DNA from: Paracoccus sp. S1E-3
GTDB taxonomy: Bacteria > Pseudomonadota > Alphaproteobacteria > Rhodobacterales > Rhodobacteraceae
Direction: 5' to 3'
Length of the DNA stretch: 64,000 bases
NCBI RefSeq assembly: GCF_013868135.1
Contig: NZ_JACEMU010000016.1
Span: 124,001 to 188,000, forward strand
Shown here: one piece after another, positions 47,583-55,192 of the stretch
How the letters are laid out: every line of letters begins with the position of its first letter
How positions within the stretch are numbered: position 1 is the first letter of the stretch
Notes under the pieces: generated by a model
The model's database searches: none
What the model was told of the DNA's origin: nothing
The model's input: only the letters and a program-made list of their open reading frames with translations
Made by a program: the position numbers and the translations under genes

Positions 47583-48215
47583 GTGTGTAATCTCTATAAT
47601 CAGACCCGCGCCGTCGATGCGATGCGCCAGCTCTTCGCGCCGCTGCCATTTGCGAACCGCGCAGGCAACCTGGAGCCCGGCGAGGTCTATCCCGGCAGAC
47701 TCGCGCCCATTATCCGGCATGCCGAGGGTGGGGGATTTGAGCTGGTCCGCGCCCTGTGGGGGATGCCTTCCCCACCGTCTGTGCTGAAGACCGCCCGCGA
47801 CCCAGGCGTAACCAATGTCCGCAACACGGCCTCCCCACATTGGCGACGGTGGCTAGGCCCGGCGCACCGCTGCCTTGTGCCGCTGACGTCATTTGCCGAG
47901 CCCCTGGGGGCTGGGCGCGGCAATCAGTGGTTCGCGACTACTGGCGACGCGCCGATGTTCTTTGCCGGCATCGAGGTCCGGGCGTGGTCGTCGGTGCGGA
48001 AGGTCAAGGACGGGAAAACGACCGACGACCTGTTTGCCTTCTTGACCACCACGCCGAACGAGGAGGTCGGCAGGATCCACCCAAAGGCCATGCCCGTGAT
48101 CCTGACCCGGCCCGACGAGTGGGAGCGCTGGCTGTCGGCGCCTTGGGAGATCGCTGCGAAGCTGCAGCGCCCACTGCCTGACGGGGCGCTAAGGCTCGTT
48201 GCAGAGGCCGTCTAG
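47583..48215 (+). CDS. SOS response-associated peptidase (SRAP/YedK-HMCES family)
   Basis: 210 aa from the GTG at 47583, giving M-C-N-L-Y-N, the SRAP N-terminus whose Cys2 (exposed after Met removal) crosslinks to abasic sites in single-stranded DNA. GAGGA lies 7 nt upstream, so this internal start is well supported. Other conserved positions: WGMPSP, TNVRNTASPHWRRWLG (Asn and Arg of the DNA-binding site), CLVPLTSFAEP, the Glu in AGIEVRAWSS region and the catalytic His of GRIHPKAMPVIL. The family shields abasic sites in ssDNA; here it is carried by a mobile island. Confidence 0.88.
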   Translation: MCNLYNQTRAVDAMRQLFAPLPFANRAGNLEPGEVYPGRLAPIIRHAEGGGFELVRALWGMPSPPSVLKTARDPGVTNVRNTASPHWRRWLGPAHRCLVPLTSFAEPLGAGRGNQWFATTGDAPMFFAGIEVRAWSSVRKVKDGKTTDDLFAFLTTTPNEEVGRIHPKAMPVILTRPDEWERWLSAPWEIAAKLQRPLPDGALRLVAEAV

Positions 48216-48481
48216 CTCGTGCTGCCGGCGACACTTGGGACGGCTACCTGAGATGAGAGCGGAAGGCAGCTTCCGGCCCATAGCGGACACTCGAGCAGCT
48301 CGTGCACAACGTCCGCTTCTGTGCTAACTGCCGTTTCGCAAACCTTAGCATGCGTCACCTCGTTGTGCCGCCGAGCACCAAACGATCGACGTTTTGCCTT
48401 CTTTTTCATTGCGCTGACGAATTCACCGTGCTTGGCTCGTACTGGTTTCAACACAATCAATTGAGCTAACGCTGACCCGCC

Positions 48482-49672
48482 ATGCAAACACATGATCCCG
48501 CAAGACAGATAAGCTTCATCCAACAAGCTTTATCGCAGAACCGCAAACCGGTCGGCTTCTTCATCGGTGCAGGGTGTCCGCTCTCAGTACGGGTTGAGAC
48601 GCAAGTAGACGGAAAGGCGGTTAATAACGCACTGATCCCAGACGTCAGCGGGCTCACGACAATCATCGCAGAGCAAATGACCAAAGATCCCGTGCTCGCC
48701 GACTCGTGGCTCCTTCTGACTAACGCGGTAAAAGACGACGGTCAGGACAATGAGAACATCGAGCTGCTTTTGAGCAGAATACGCCAGTTGCACGGTGTCG
48801 CAGGTAGGGGAAAGGTCAGGGATTTGTCTGCCGATGAGCTGATCACACTGGACGAGAAAATATGCAGCGTGATTTCCGATCAGGTCAACCGCGAGCTCCC
48901 GACAAGGAACACGGCGTATCACGACCTTGCCGTCTGGACCCGATCAGTGAATCGCGCCCAACCCGTCCACCTGTTCACCACGAACTACGACCTGTTGCTT
49001 GAACAGGCGATGGAGGAGAGCTCTGCGCCGTACTTCGACGGCTTCATAGGGTCCCGGCGTGCCTTCTTCGATCTTGGCGCCGTAGAGGACGAGGGACTGC
49101 TCCCCGCCCGGTGGACACGCCTCTGGAAGGTCCATGGGTCATTGAACTGGCGGCTCGACAAAGGCTCTGTGGTCAGAACTACCGACAAACTCGGGGGCTC
49201 CTACCTGATCTATCCATCGCACCTCAAGTACGATCAGAGCCGCAAGATGCCCTACCTGGCGATGCTCGATCGCCTGAAGTCTTTCCTCCTCAAGCCTTCT
49301 GCGGTGCTCTTCATCTGCGGGTACTCATTCGCCGACGACCACATCAACGACGTCATCATGAGGAGCCTCGAGACGAATGCGACGGCCCATGTCTTCGCGT
49401 TCATGCACGGCGAACTCGGCGACGACAAATATGCGAAGGCCCGCGAATGCGCCTTTGCCACCCCGAACCTGAGCATGATCGGTTTCGACAGCGCGATCGT
49501 GGGTCGTATCTCCGGCGTCTGGCGACCTGAGCCAATTGAGGGCATGGTGCTGCCGCAGAACGTTTTCGTCACCGACAACACCACCGCGTCAGTCAAACTT
49601 GGCGATTTTGCCGTCGTCGGTAGTCTGTTGCGCAGCCTTGCGGGCACTCAGGAGCAGACCGATGACGCGTAG
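48482..49672 (+). CDS. SIR2-family protein (defence NADase type)
   Basis: 396 aa. The NAD-binding SIR2 fold is indicated by FFIGAGCPLS (about 26-35), FTTNYDLLLE (about 164-173), KVHGSLNW with the catalytic His (about 217) and ICGYSFADDHINDVI (about 280). These are the features of SIR2 domains in anti-phage systems, which deplete NAD+ on infection. It overlaps the HerA-type ATPase gene by 11 nt, matching the known SIR2-HerA defence pairing. No clear Shine-Dalgarno before the ATG. Confidence 0.88.
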   Translation: MQTHDPARQISFIQQALSQNRKPVGFFIGAGCPLSVRVETQVDGKAVNNALIPDVSGLTTIIAEQMTKDPVLADSWLLLTNAVKDDGQDNENIELLLSRIRQLHGVAGRGKVRDLSADELITLDEKICSVISDQVNRELPTRNTAYHDLAVWTRSVNRAQPVHLFTTNYDLLLEQAMEESSAPYFDGFIGSRRAFFDLGAVEDEGLLPARWTRLWKVHGSLNWRLDKGSVVRTTDKLGGSYLIYPSHLKYDQSRKMPYLAMLDRLKSFLLKPSAVLFICGYSFADDHINDVIMRSLETNATAHVFAFMHGELGDDKYAKARECAFATPNLSMIGFDSAIVGRISGVWRPEPIEGMVLPQNVFVTDNTTASVKLGDFAVVGSLLRSLAGTQEQTDDA

Positions 49673-51566
49673 CGGACCTGGCGACGCCACGGTCATCGGG
49701 GCCGTTCAGGACGTGAGCGGCACGTCCGTTAGCGTCACTTTGCGTGCGGACCGGTTCTCAGGGCTGAGCTTCGTCGACGGCCAAGGTTATCGAATTGGCC
49801 AGATAGGCAGCTTCGTAAAGATTCCTGTCGGCTACGTCGACCTGTTCGGGATCGTTTCGCAAGTCGGTGCCAGCGCAGTCCCGGAAAATCAGGTCAAGGC
49901 AATGCCCAATGGACAGCGCTGGATGACGGTGCAGCTCATCGGCGAAGGATATCGTACAGGGCGTTTCCAGCGCGGCATTTCGCAGTACCCGACCATCGAC
50001 GATGAGGTGCACTTGGTCTCTGAGATGGACCTGCAGGCCATCTATGGACGTTCAGGTGCTCAGAACCACTTCGTGCGCGTTGGCCACGTCGCTGGCAGCG
50101 AGTCGATCGATGCTTTGGTCGACATCAACAAGCTCATCACGCGGCATTCGGCTATCGTCGGAACCACTGGATCGGGCAAGTCGACCACCGTGGCAGGCTT
50201 GCTCAACATACTCTCAGATGGAGCTCGCTTTCCTTCCGCCCGCATCGTCGTGCTAGATTTGCATGGCGAGTATTCACGCGCCCTAGGGGATCGGGCGGCC
50301 GTGTACAAGGTCAACCCTGACCCTCACCGCATCACCGAGAGCAGACTTTGCATCCCATTCTGGGCGTTGAGCTTTGATGAGATGCTGCGCGTCACTTTCG
50401 GCCCCCTTCCGGCGGACGGGAAAGCGCGTAACATGATCCTCGAAAAAGTCATCGAGGCGAAGGCTCAGACGCTGACGGCCAATCCCGTACAGGGCGTCAC
50501 CCCGGACACGGTTGGGGCGGACAGCCCGGTGCCGTTCTCACTGAACAAGCTCTGGCACGAGCTTTATTGCACAGAGTTCGGCACCTATTATTCGAACCAA
50601 GGGAGCCATGTGGATCGCGCGAACTGGGCATATGAGCTCGACGCAGCGGGCAACCCACTTTTAGGGGACGCTGACGCGGGCATTCCACCGAGGTTCAAGA
50701 AGGTGAAGAACGCCGCAAAAGATACGGAGAAGATCCAGTACATCCCTGACGGCCTGAACCTCAGGAGCCAACTTGAATCTCTCGGCTCCAAGCTCAGGGT
50801 CTCACGCTATGACTTCCTGCTGCGCGCAGGAGATTGGCACCCAAATCAGGACGGCGCAGTCGCACAGGATCTGGCGGCGTTGATGCTGAGCTGGCTTGGC
50901 AGCGATAAGCCAGTCACGATCCTCGACCTCTCGGGCGTACCGTCTACCATGACGAACGACATCATCGGCGTCGTGCTGCGCGTCCTGTACGATGGTCTCT
51001 TTTGGGCGCGCAACCAATCGGAGGGCGGTAGGGAGAGGCCCCTGCTGGTCGTGATGGAGGAGGCCCACACCTACCTCAACGACAACTTCGATAGTGCCGC
51101 CTCCATCGTGACCCAGCGGATCGTGAAGGAAGGCCGGAAATATGGCATTGGCGCGATGATCGTTAGCCAGCGCCCATCAGAGATCAACCCTACCATCCTG
51201 TCTCAATGTGGAACGTTCTTCGCAATGCGATTGAGCAATGCCTCCGACCGTTCTCATGTGACTGGCGCACTGTCTGATAATCTGGACGGATTGACCAACA
51301 TGCTCCCAATTCTTCGGACGGGAGAAGCCATCGTGTTGGGGGAAGCTGTGGGGCTGCCCATGAGGACGATGATCCAGGCGCCGCCGAAGGACCGCAGGCC
51401 GGACAGTCAGGACCCTATCGTGTGCGACGAACTCGCGCCCGAGGAATCCCTCACACCTGGAGGCTGGAACATCGCTCGGCCGGAAAATCCAGATTACTCG
51501 CCCTTTGTGGAGACCTGGCTCTCCCAGAATCCCGTTCTTGCCAAAAGACCCAAACAAGGAGAATAG
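49662..51566 (+). CDS. HerA-type hexameric ATPase (DUF87)
   Basis: 634 aa from the ATG at 49662 with GGAG 8 nt upstream. N-terminal HAS-barrel-like domain (GQIGSFVKIPVGYVDLFGIV), Walker A GTTGSGKST (about 167-175), VVLDLHGEYSR, Walker B LLVVMEEAH (about 460) and the arginine-finger region IVKEGRKYGIGAMIVSQRPSEI. HerA ATPases form DNA-translocating hexamers; those partnered with SIR2 or nuclease proteins act in phage defence. KTSC and nuclease genes follow within 3 nt and 4 nt. Confidence 0.9.
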   Translation: MTRSGPGDATVIGAVQDVSGTSVSVTLRADRFSGLSFVDGQGYRIGQIGSFVKIPVGYVDLFGIVSQVGASAVPENQVKAMPNGQRWMTVQLIGEGYRTGRFQRGISQYPTIDDEVHLVSEMDLQAIYGRSGAQNHFVRVGHVAGSESIDALVDINKLITRHSAIVGTTGSGKSTTVAGLLNILSDGARFPSARIVVLDLHGEYSRALGDRAAVYKVNPDPHRITESRLCIPFWALSFDEMLRVTFGPLPADGKARNMILEKVIEAKAQTLTANPVQGVTPDTVGADSPVPFSLNKLWHELYCTEFGTYYSNQGSHVDRANWAYELDAAGNPLLGDADAGIPPRFKKVKNAAKDTEKIQYIPDGLNLRSQLESLGSKLRVSRYDFLLRAGDWHPNQDGAVAQDLAALMLSWLGSDKPVTILDLSGVPSTMTNDIIGVVLRVLYDGLFWARNQSEGGRERPLLVVMEEAHTYLNDNFDSAASIVTQRIVKEGRKYGIGAMIVSQRPSEINPTILSQCGTFFAMRLSNASDRSHVTGALSDNLDGLTNMLPILRTGEAIVLGEAVGLPMRTMIQAPPKDRRPDSQDPIVCDELAPEESLTPGGWNIARPENPDYSPFVETWLSQNPVLAKRPKQGE

Positions 51567-51568
51567 AC

Positions 51569-51787
51569 ATGGCTTGGGAAGAGTTTCCTCAATTCGACTC
51601 GTCCAACATACAGGCGATCCGTTACGATCCCGACCAGATGCTGCTTGAGGTCACCTTCAAGAATGGTGGAATCTACGAGTACTTTGACGTCGATGCGCGA
51701 GTGATCGAGGAATTCAAGGCGTCCGACACCATGGGCGGCTTCCTAGCAAAGCGCATCAAGGGCCACTACCGCTACAGCAAAGTTTGA
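51569..51787 (+). CDS. KTSC-domain protein
   Basis: 72 aa consisting almost wholly of a KTSC domain: SSNIQAIRYDPDQMLLEV, then FKNGGIYEYFDVDARVIEEF and GGFLAKRIKGHYRY. The domain is small, with unknown function. AAGGAG precedes the ATG, which lies 2 nt after the HerA stop, and its own stop overlaps the next start (TTGA). The tight packing implies a stoichiometric role within the SIR2-HerA operon. Confidence 0.85.
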   Translation: MAWEEFPQFDSSNIQAIRYDPDQMLLEVTFKNGGIYEYFDVDARVIEEFKASDTMGGFLAKRIKGHYRYSKV

Positions 51788-52827
51788 GCATGGGCATAGT
51801 CAGCTTGGATCAGAAGGCAGGAAGGGTTCAAATCTCGTCCTTCGAGGTCGAGAACAAGATACTCTTCGAATTCTTCAATCGGGTTGGCACCGCCGACCGC
51901 GACGACCAGCTCCATCGGGCTCTCTACATCGGTGTGCTCGCGCTGATGGAGGATCGGCTATCTACCTTCCTGGCTCGAACCAGCAACGAACTCGGTACCG
52001 AGCTCGAGAGCCTCAAGATGATCTTCGACATGAAGAAGGAGCTCTTCTATCGCTCATCGGTAAAAGGCGTTCTCGCCGAGGAGGACATCGCCGAATTCTT
52101 GGTGGAGTTCCTCGAAAAGCAACGACTGCCAGATCGCGTTGAGCTGACCGGCGATACCGCCGGAAAGCTGCATCGCAACAAGACCGGTGACATCGTCTGT
52201 CATTTGAACGGCGTTGGCGGCAAACGCATCGCCATCGAATGTAAGTTCGACAAGGGCATTCGGCTCGGTGATATCCAGACCAAGGACGTGTTCACGAGAA
52301 AATCCGACACCGCATGGAGCCAGCTCCTCGAGGCTCAGGCCAATCGGGATGGCAGCGCCGGCATTATCGTGTTTGATCTTTCTCTGGTAGACAACTCCAT
52401 CCTGAACGCGATCCAGGACGTGCGGTTTCTTCCCGCGGTTGGATTCGTGGCCATCATCGACTCGCAAAAGGGCGACTACAAGAACCTTGCGATCGCCTAC
52501 ACGCTGGCTCGGGACCTCGCGCTGAACACCAAGGAAGTTTCACTCGATTCCGATGTGTTGAACGTGATCGTCAACCGGATCATCAAGGATCTGGTGGACA
52601 TCGCATCGATCAAGGCATTGGTCCATGCCAACATCGAAAATAGCAAGAAGATCCTCGCCCAGATCGAGAAGAGCATGATGCTGATGGAATTCAGTCAGCG
52701 CTATCTGGCGAAATTCCTATCGGACGGAACGCTGTCTAAGCAGGATCTGCTCGACTTTTATGCGGGGGAGGAACTGAAGGACCGCTTCCGTTTGATCGAG
52801 CGGGAGATAAGTGATCTGGCGCAGTAG
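51784..52827 (+). CDS. Putative PD-(D/E)XK nuclease in the SIR2-HerA operon
   Basis: 347 aa. The segment KTGDIVCHLNGVGGKRIAIECKFDK (Asp about 136, Glu-x-Lys about 152-154) fits the D-(x)n-ExK core of restriction-endonuclease-like folds, followed by a helix with QLLEAQANRDG. The first 110 residues are helical and the C-terminal 110 residues look like a coiled coil (ANIENSKKILAQIEKSMMLM). The start may be the TTG at 51784 (overlapping the KTSC stop) or the ATG at 51790. A nuclease role is inferred from the motif and operon; no named family is assigned. Confidence 0.7.
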   Translation: MSMGIVSLDQKAGRVQISSFEVENKILFEFFNRVGTADRDDQLHRALYIGVLALMEDRLSTFLARTSNELGTELESLKMIFDMKKELFYRSSVKGVLAEEDIAEFLVEFLEKQRLPDRVELTGDTAGKLHRNKTGDIVCHLNGVGGKRIAIECKFDKGIRLGDIQTKDVFTRKSDTAWSQLLEAQANRDGSAGIIVFDLSLVDNSILNAIQDVRFLPAVGFVAIIDSQKGDYKNLAIAYTLARDLALNTKEVSLDSDVLNVIVNRIIKDLVDIASIKALVHANIENSKKILAQIEKSMMLMEFSQRYLAKFLSDGTLSKQDLLDFYAGEELKDRFRLIEREISDLAQ

Positions 52828-53294
52828 ACCGGAAGCCAAGCCACAGGAGATCCCACCGACCAAGCGGTCGCAAATTGCCGTAAATCGGTGGCCTTTTCGG
52901 GTTAGACGCGCTCTTAGTCGTATTTGCAGGTTTTATCGAAAGCTTCACCAGTAGTGGAAACGCGGTCGACGCCACGAACCAGCCCTTCGAACCTATTGTC
53001 GCGACCGTCCGCTTTCCGCCCATTGTGGCCCTTCGCCGCATCTATTCCTATGTGGGAAAAGCAAGGTCTGGATTCCAGACGATGCGGTAAATTTGACAAG
53101 CATTTGATTTCGTTATATTATTATGTTGTGATGCGCTGAAGCGTCGCCATCCCCCACATTGAGGACCTCATGACCCGACACCCTGCAAAGGTGACCGCGA
53201 CATTCAGCGCAAGCTGGTCGGCCTCTTGTAGGCCGCGTCGGCCCTCTTTCCCCTTTTTCCCCTATCCCCCTCCCAAATCGAAGGAGACGTTGTG
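52828..53294. other. Intergenic region between nuclease and DUF3768 genes
   Basis: About 465 bp. The left part has a CCACCGA / TCGGTGG stem (52854-52895) with a long loop followed by CCTTTT, a possible terminator of the SIR2-HerA operon. The right part is AT-rich and holds a near-consensus promoter at 53093-53121. No convincing gene. Confidence 0.55.
53093..53121 (+). promoter_or_regulatory. Near-consensus promoter for the DUF3768 cassette
   Basis: TTGACA (53093-53098) and TATTAT (53116-53121) with a 17-nt spacer, in an AT-rich block unlike the surroundings. It leaves a leader of about 170 nt before the DUF3768 gene. Confidence 0.7.
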
Positions 53295-53663
53295 ATGACT
53301 CACAGCGATGACACCTGGCATGCCGAATGCCAGCCCGATCCCCGTATCCCGAAGGTCCGTGCCCTCAACGATCGGCTGCGCGGCGAGCTGGTCGGGGGAC
53401 AGATCTTTTTGACCCCCGGCGTCCAAGGTCTGGGCGAAGCCACGGTACAGCTGATGCTCCATGAGATCATGGCGTTCGACGATTTCACGCCAGACAACGA
53501 TCCGTATGGCGAGCACGACTTCGGGCGCCTGAAGATCGCCGGACAGACCATCCTGTGGAAGATCGACTATTACGACCGGTCGCTCTGCTATGGCTCGCCC
53601 GACCCGGCCGATGAAGCTGTCACCACGCGCGTGCTGACCATCATGCTGTCGAGCGAGTACTGA
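53295..53663 (+). CDS. DUF3768 protein
   Basis: 122 aa from the ATG at 53295 with AAGGAG 8 nt upstream. Nearly the whole protein matches the DUF3768 pattern: RALNDRLRGELVGGQIFLT, MAFDDFTPDNDPYGEHDFG and KIDYYDRSLCYGSPDPAD. The family is common on alphaproteobacterial plasmids and integrative elements and has no known function. A papain-fold-like gene follows 5 nt downstream. Confidence 0.88.
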   Translation: MTHSDDTWHAECQPDPRIPKVRALNDRLRGELVGGQIFLTPGVQGLGEATVQLMLHEIMAFDDFTPDNDPYGEHDFGRLKIAGQTILWKIDYYDRSLCYGSPDPADEAVTTRVLTIMLSSEY

Positions 53664-53668
53664 CGAAC

Positions 53669-54262
53669 GTGGCATCGAAGCGCGAACGGGGAGCGCAGCG
53701 CGCTGCGCCCTACCGCCAGGGCGACCTGGATGGGCTCTGCGGCCTCTATGCCGTCATCAACGCCTTCGCCGCCGTATTGGCCCATACGGCCCCTCTGAGC
53801 CGCCCTGAAGCTCGTCTGCTGTTCGGTGCGGGCATCGCCTGGCTGGAGGGCCGCAAGCAGCTGCGTGCCGTCGCTATCGGCGGCATGGAGGACGAGTTGG
53901 TGTTCGCGCTGGCTCGGCACATGGCCGAGAGCCTGCAGAAATGGCTGGGCAGGACTGTGGACGTGAGCCGGCCTCGGCCCGGAGCATGGCGACGGAAGGC
54001 CCTGCTGGCGATCATCGACGCTGCGCTGGACGACGGCCACGTCGTCATCGCCGGGCTCGGCCACACGCATGAGCATGTCAGCGTCATCGTTGGCCGCACG
54101 CCGTCGCGCTATATGCTCAACGACAGCGACGGGCTGCGCTGGATCGCGCGGCGGTCGATCGGCACCAAACACTCGAAACGGCGGCACCGGCTGGGGCCGC
54201 GCGACATCATCATCGTGAAACGACTGACGGGCACCTGTCCCGACCGAAACCCTGACTCATGA
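53669..54262 (+). CDS. Papain-fold-like (cysteine peptidase-like) protein
   Basis: 197 aa, GTG start at 53669. QGDLDGLCGLYAVINAF (Cys about 24) looks like a clan CA nucleophile helix, HTHEHVSVIVG (about 132) supplies a His, and YMLNDSDGL a possible Asn/Asp. No secretion signal. The gene directly follows the DUF3768 gene, so the pair is probably cotranscribed. Whether it is a peptidase is inferred from the motif order only. Confidence 0.65.
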   Translation: MASKRERGAQRAAPYRQGDLDGLCGLYAVINAFAAVLAHTAPLSRPEARLLFGAGIAWLEGRKQLRAVAIGGMEDELVFALARHMAESLQKWLGRTVDVSRPRPGAWRRKALLAIIDAALDDGHVVIAGLGHTHEHVSVIVGRTPSRYMLNDSDGLRWIARRSIGTKHSKRRHRLGPRDIIIVKRLTGTCPDRNPDS

Positions 54263-54287
54263 CAGTTTGTCACTTTTGTCACGAGTC
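54254..54287. repeat. Inverted repeat between papain-like and phosphoesterase genes
   Basis: GACTCATGAC (54254-54263) faces GTCACGAGTC (54278-54287) with one mismatch; the loop contains additional TTGTCAC motifs. It may be an operator or a weak terminator. Confidence 0.45.
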
Positions 54288-54338
54288 AAGGGCTGCGGCG
54301 CAAGACGGCTAAGACGAAACCATCAGACAGAGGAAACT

Positions 54339-54881
54339 ATGGCGCATTACTTCACGGCCGACACGCATTTCGGCGACGACAACATCCGGCAGTTTTTCGG
54401 ACGGCCGTTCCTCAGCGCCGCCGACATGGACGCGGACATGCTGGCCAATACGGCCCGCATCGGCGCTGACGACGACTACTGGCATCTGGGCGACTTCGCC
54501 GCGTGCGACAGCGACGCCGAGCGCGCTAACGCCAAACGCATGTTCGACGCCATCCCCGGCCGCAAGCACCTCATCCGCGGCAACCACGACGGCGACTGGA
54601 CTGCCGACCTGCCCTGGGCGTCAGTGCACGAACTGTTCGAGCTCGACATCGGCGCGCGTCGTTTCGTGCTGTGCCATTATCCGCTGCTGTCATGGAACGG
54701 CGCCCGCGCCGGTGCCCTGCACCTCTTCGGCCACGTGCACACGCGCTGGCGCGGGGCGGAGGGCATGGTCAATGTCGGCGTCGACCTGTGGCAGTTTGGC
54801 GTCGTGTCGGCGGAGGCTGCGGAAGTGGCGGCGCTGACGTTGCCGCCGTCGAAGCTGCGGCAGCGGGTCGAGCGGCTGTGA
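54339..54881 (+). CDS. Metallophosphoesterase
   Basis: 180 aa from the ATG at 54339 with AGAGGAA upstream. Calcineurin-like motifs in order: FTADTHFGD (D-x-H), DDYWHLGDFA (G-D), IRGNHDGDW (G-N-H-D), FVLCHYPLLSW and HLFGHVHTRW (G-H-x-H). All metal ligands are present, so an active di-metal hydrolase is expected; the substrate (nucleotide, 2',3'-cyclic phosphate or phosphoprotein) is unknown. Such genes are frequent on plasmids and phages. Confidence 0.87.
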   Translation: MAHYFTADTHFGDDNIRQFFGRPFLSAADMDADMLANTARIGADDDYWHLGDFAACDSDAERANAKRMFDAIPGRKHLIRGNHDGDWTADLPWASVHELFELDIGARRFVLCHYPLLSWNGARAGALHLFGHVHTRWRGAEGMVNVGVDLWQFGVVSAEAAEVAALTLPPSKLRQRVERL

Positions 54882-55192
54882 GCAAGCCTGTTGCCCCACG
54901 GTTCGAATCCCGTCCCGTCCGCCACTTGCCCTCGCGAAAGCGTTCTCCCGATCCGGCTGCGGCCGGATTTATCCGTTGTTTTCGAGGGTTATGCGACGCG
55001 GGCTTTTAACCGGCACCGGCACCAGGAGGCCCGGAAGTGTTCTCTCCGGGCCGATATTCTCCGGACCTGTTAACCGCGCCATTCCGGTTAGTTTCCGTAT
55101 CTACCTGTAAACCAAGGGAAAATCAGACCATGCGGCTGGAAACCGTTGGCAGGGGCAAATCCCTTGCGCCCGCGACTGAAATCGAAACCGGA
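54882..55192. other. Interval with tRNA fragment and hairpins
   Basis: About 310 bp between the phosphoesterase gene and the convergent res gene. It holds a class II tRNA-like 3' fragment (54890-54924), a terminator-like hairpin ATCCGGC-TGCG-GCCGGAT-TT (54951-54970) and a second hairpin GGCCCGGA / TCCGGGCC (55028-55052). No gene was seen. Confidence 0.6.
54890..54924 (+). repeat. Fragment resembling a tRNA-Ser 3' end
   Basis: The sequence ends TTCGAAT-CCCGT-CCCGTCC-G-CCA, that is T-loop, T-stem 3' strand, acceptor 3' strand, discriminator and CCA in the right spacing. The 5' T-stem strand is one base short and the rest of the tRNA is missing. It is most like a serine tRNA and may be a relic attachment site. 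Confidence 0.6.

Noticed and set aside
48212-48526. 104-codon minus-strand frame between the SRAP and SIR2 genes
   Set aside because: Extends into the start of the SIR2 gene on the opposite strand and has no motif or ribosome-binding site.
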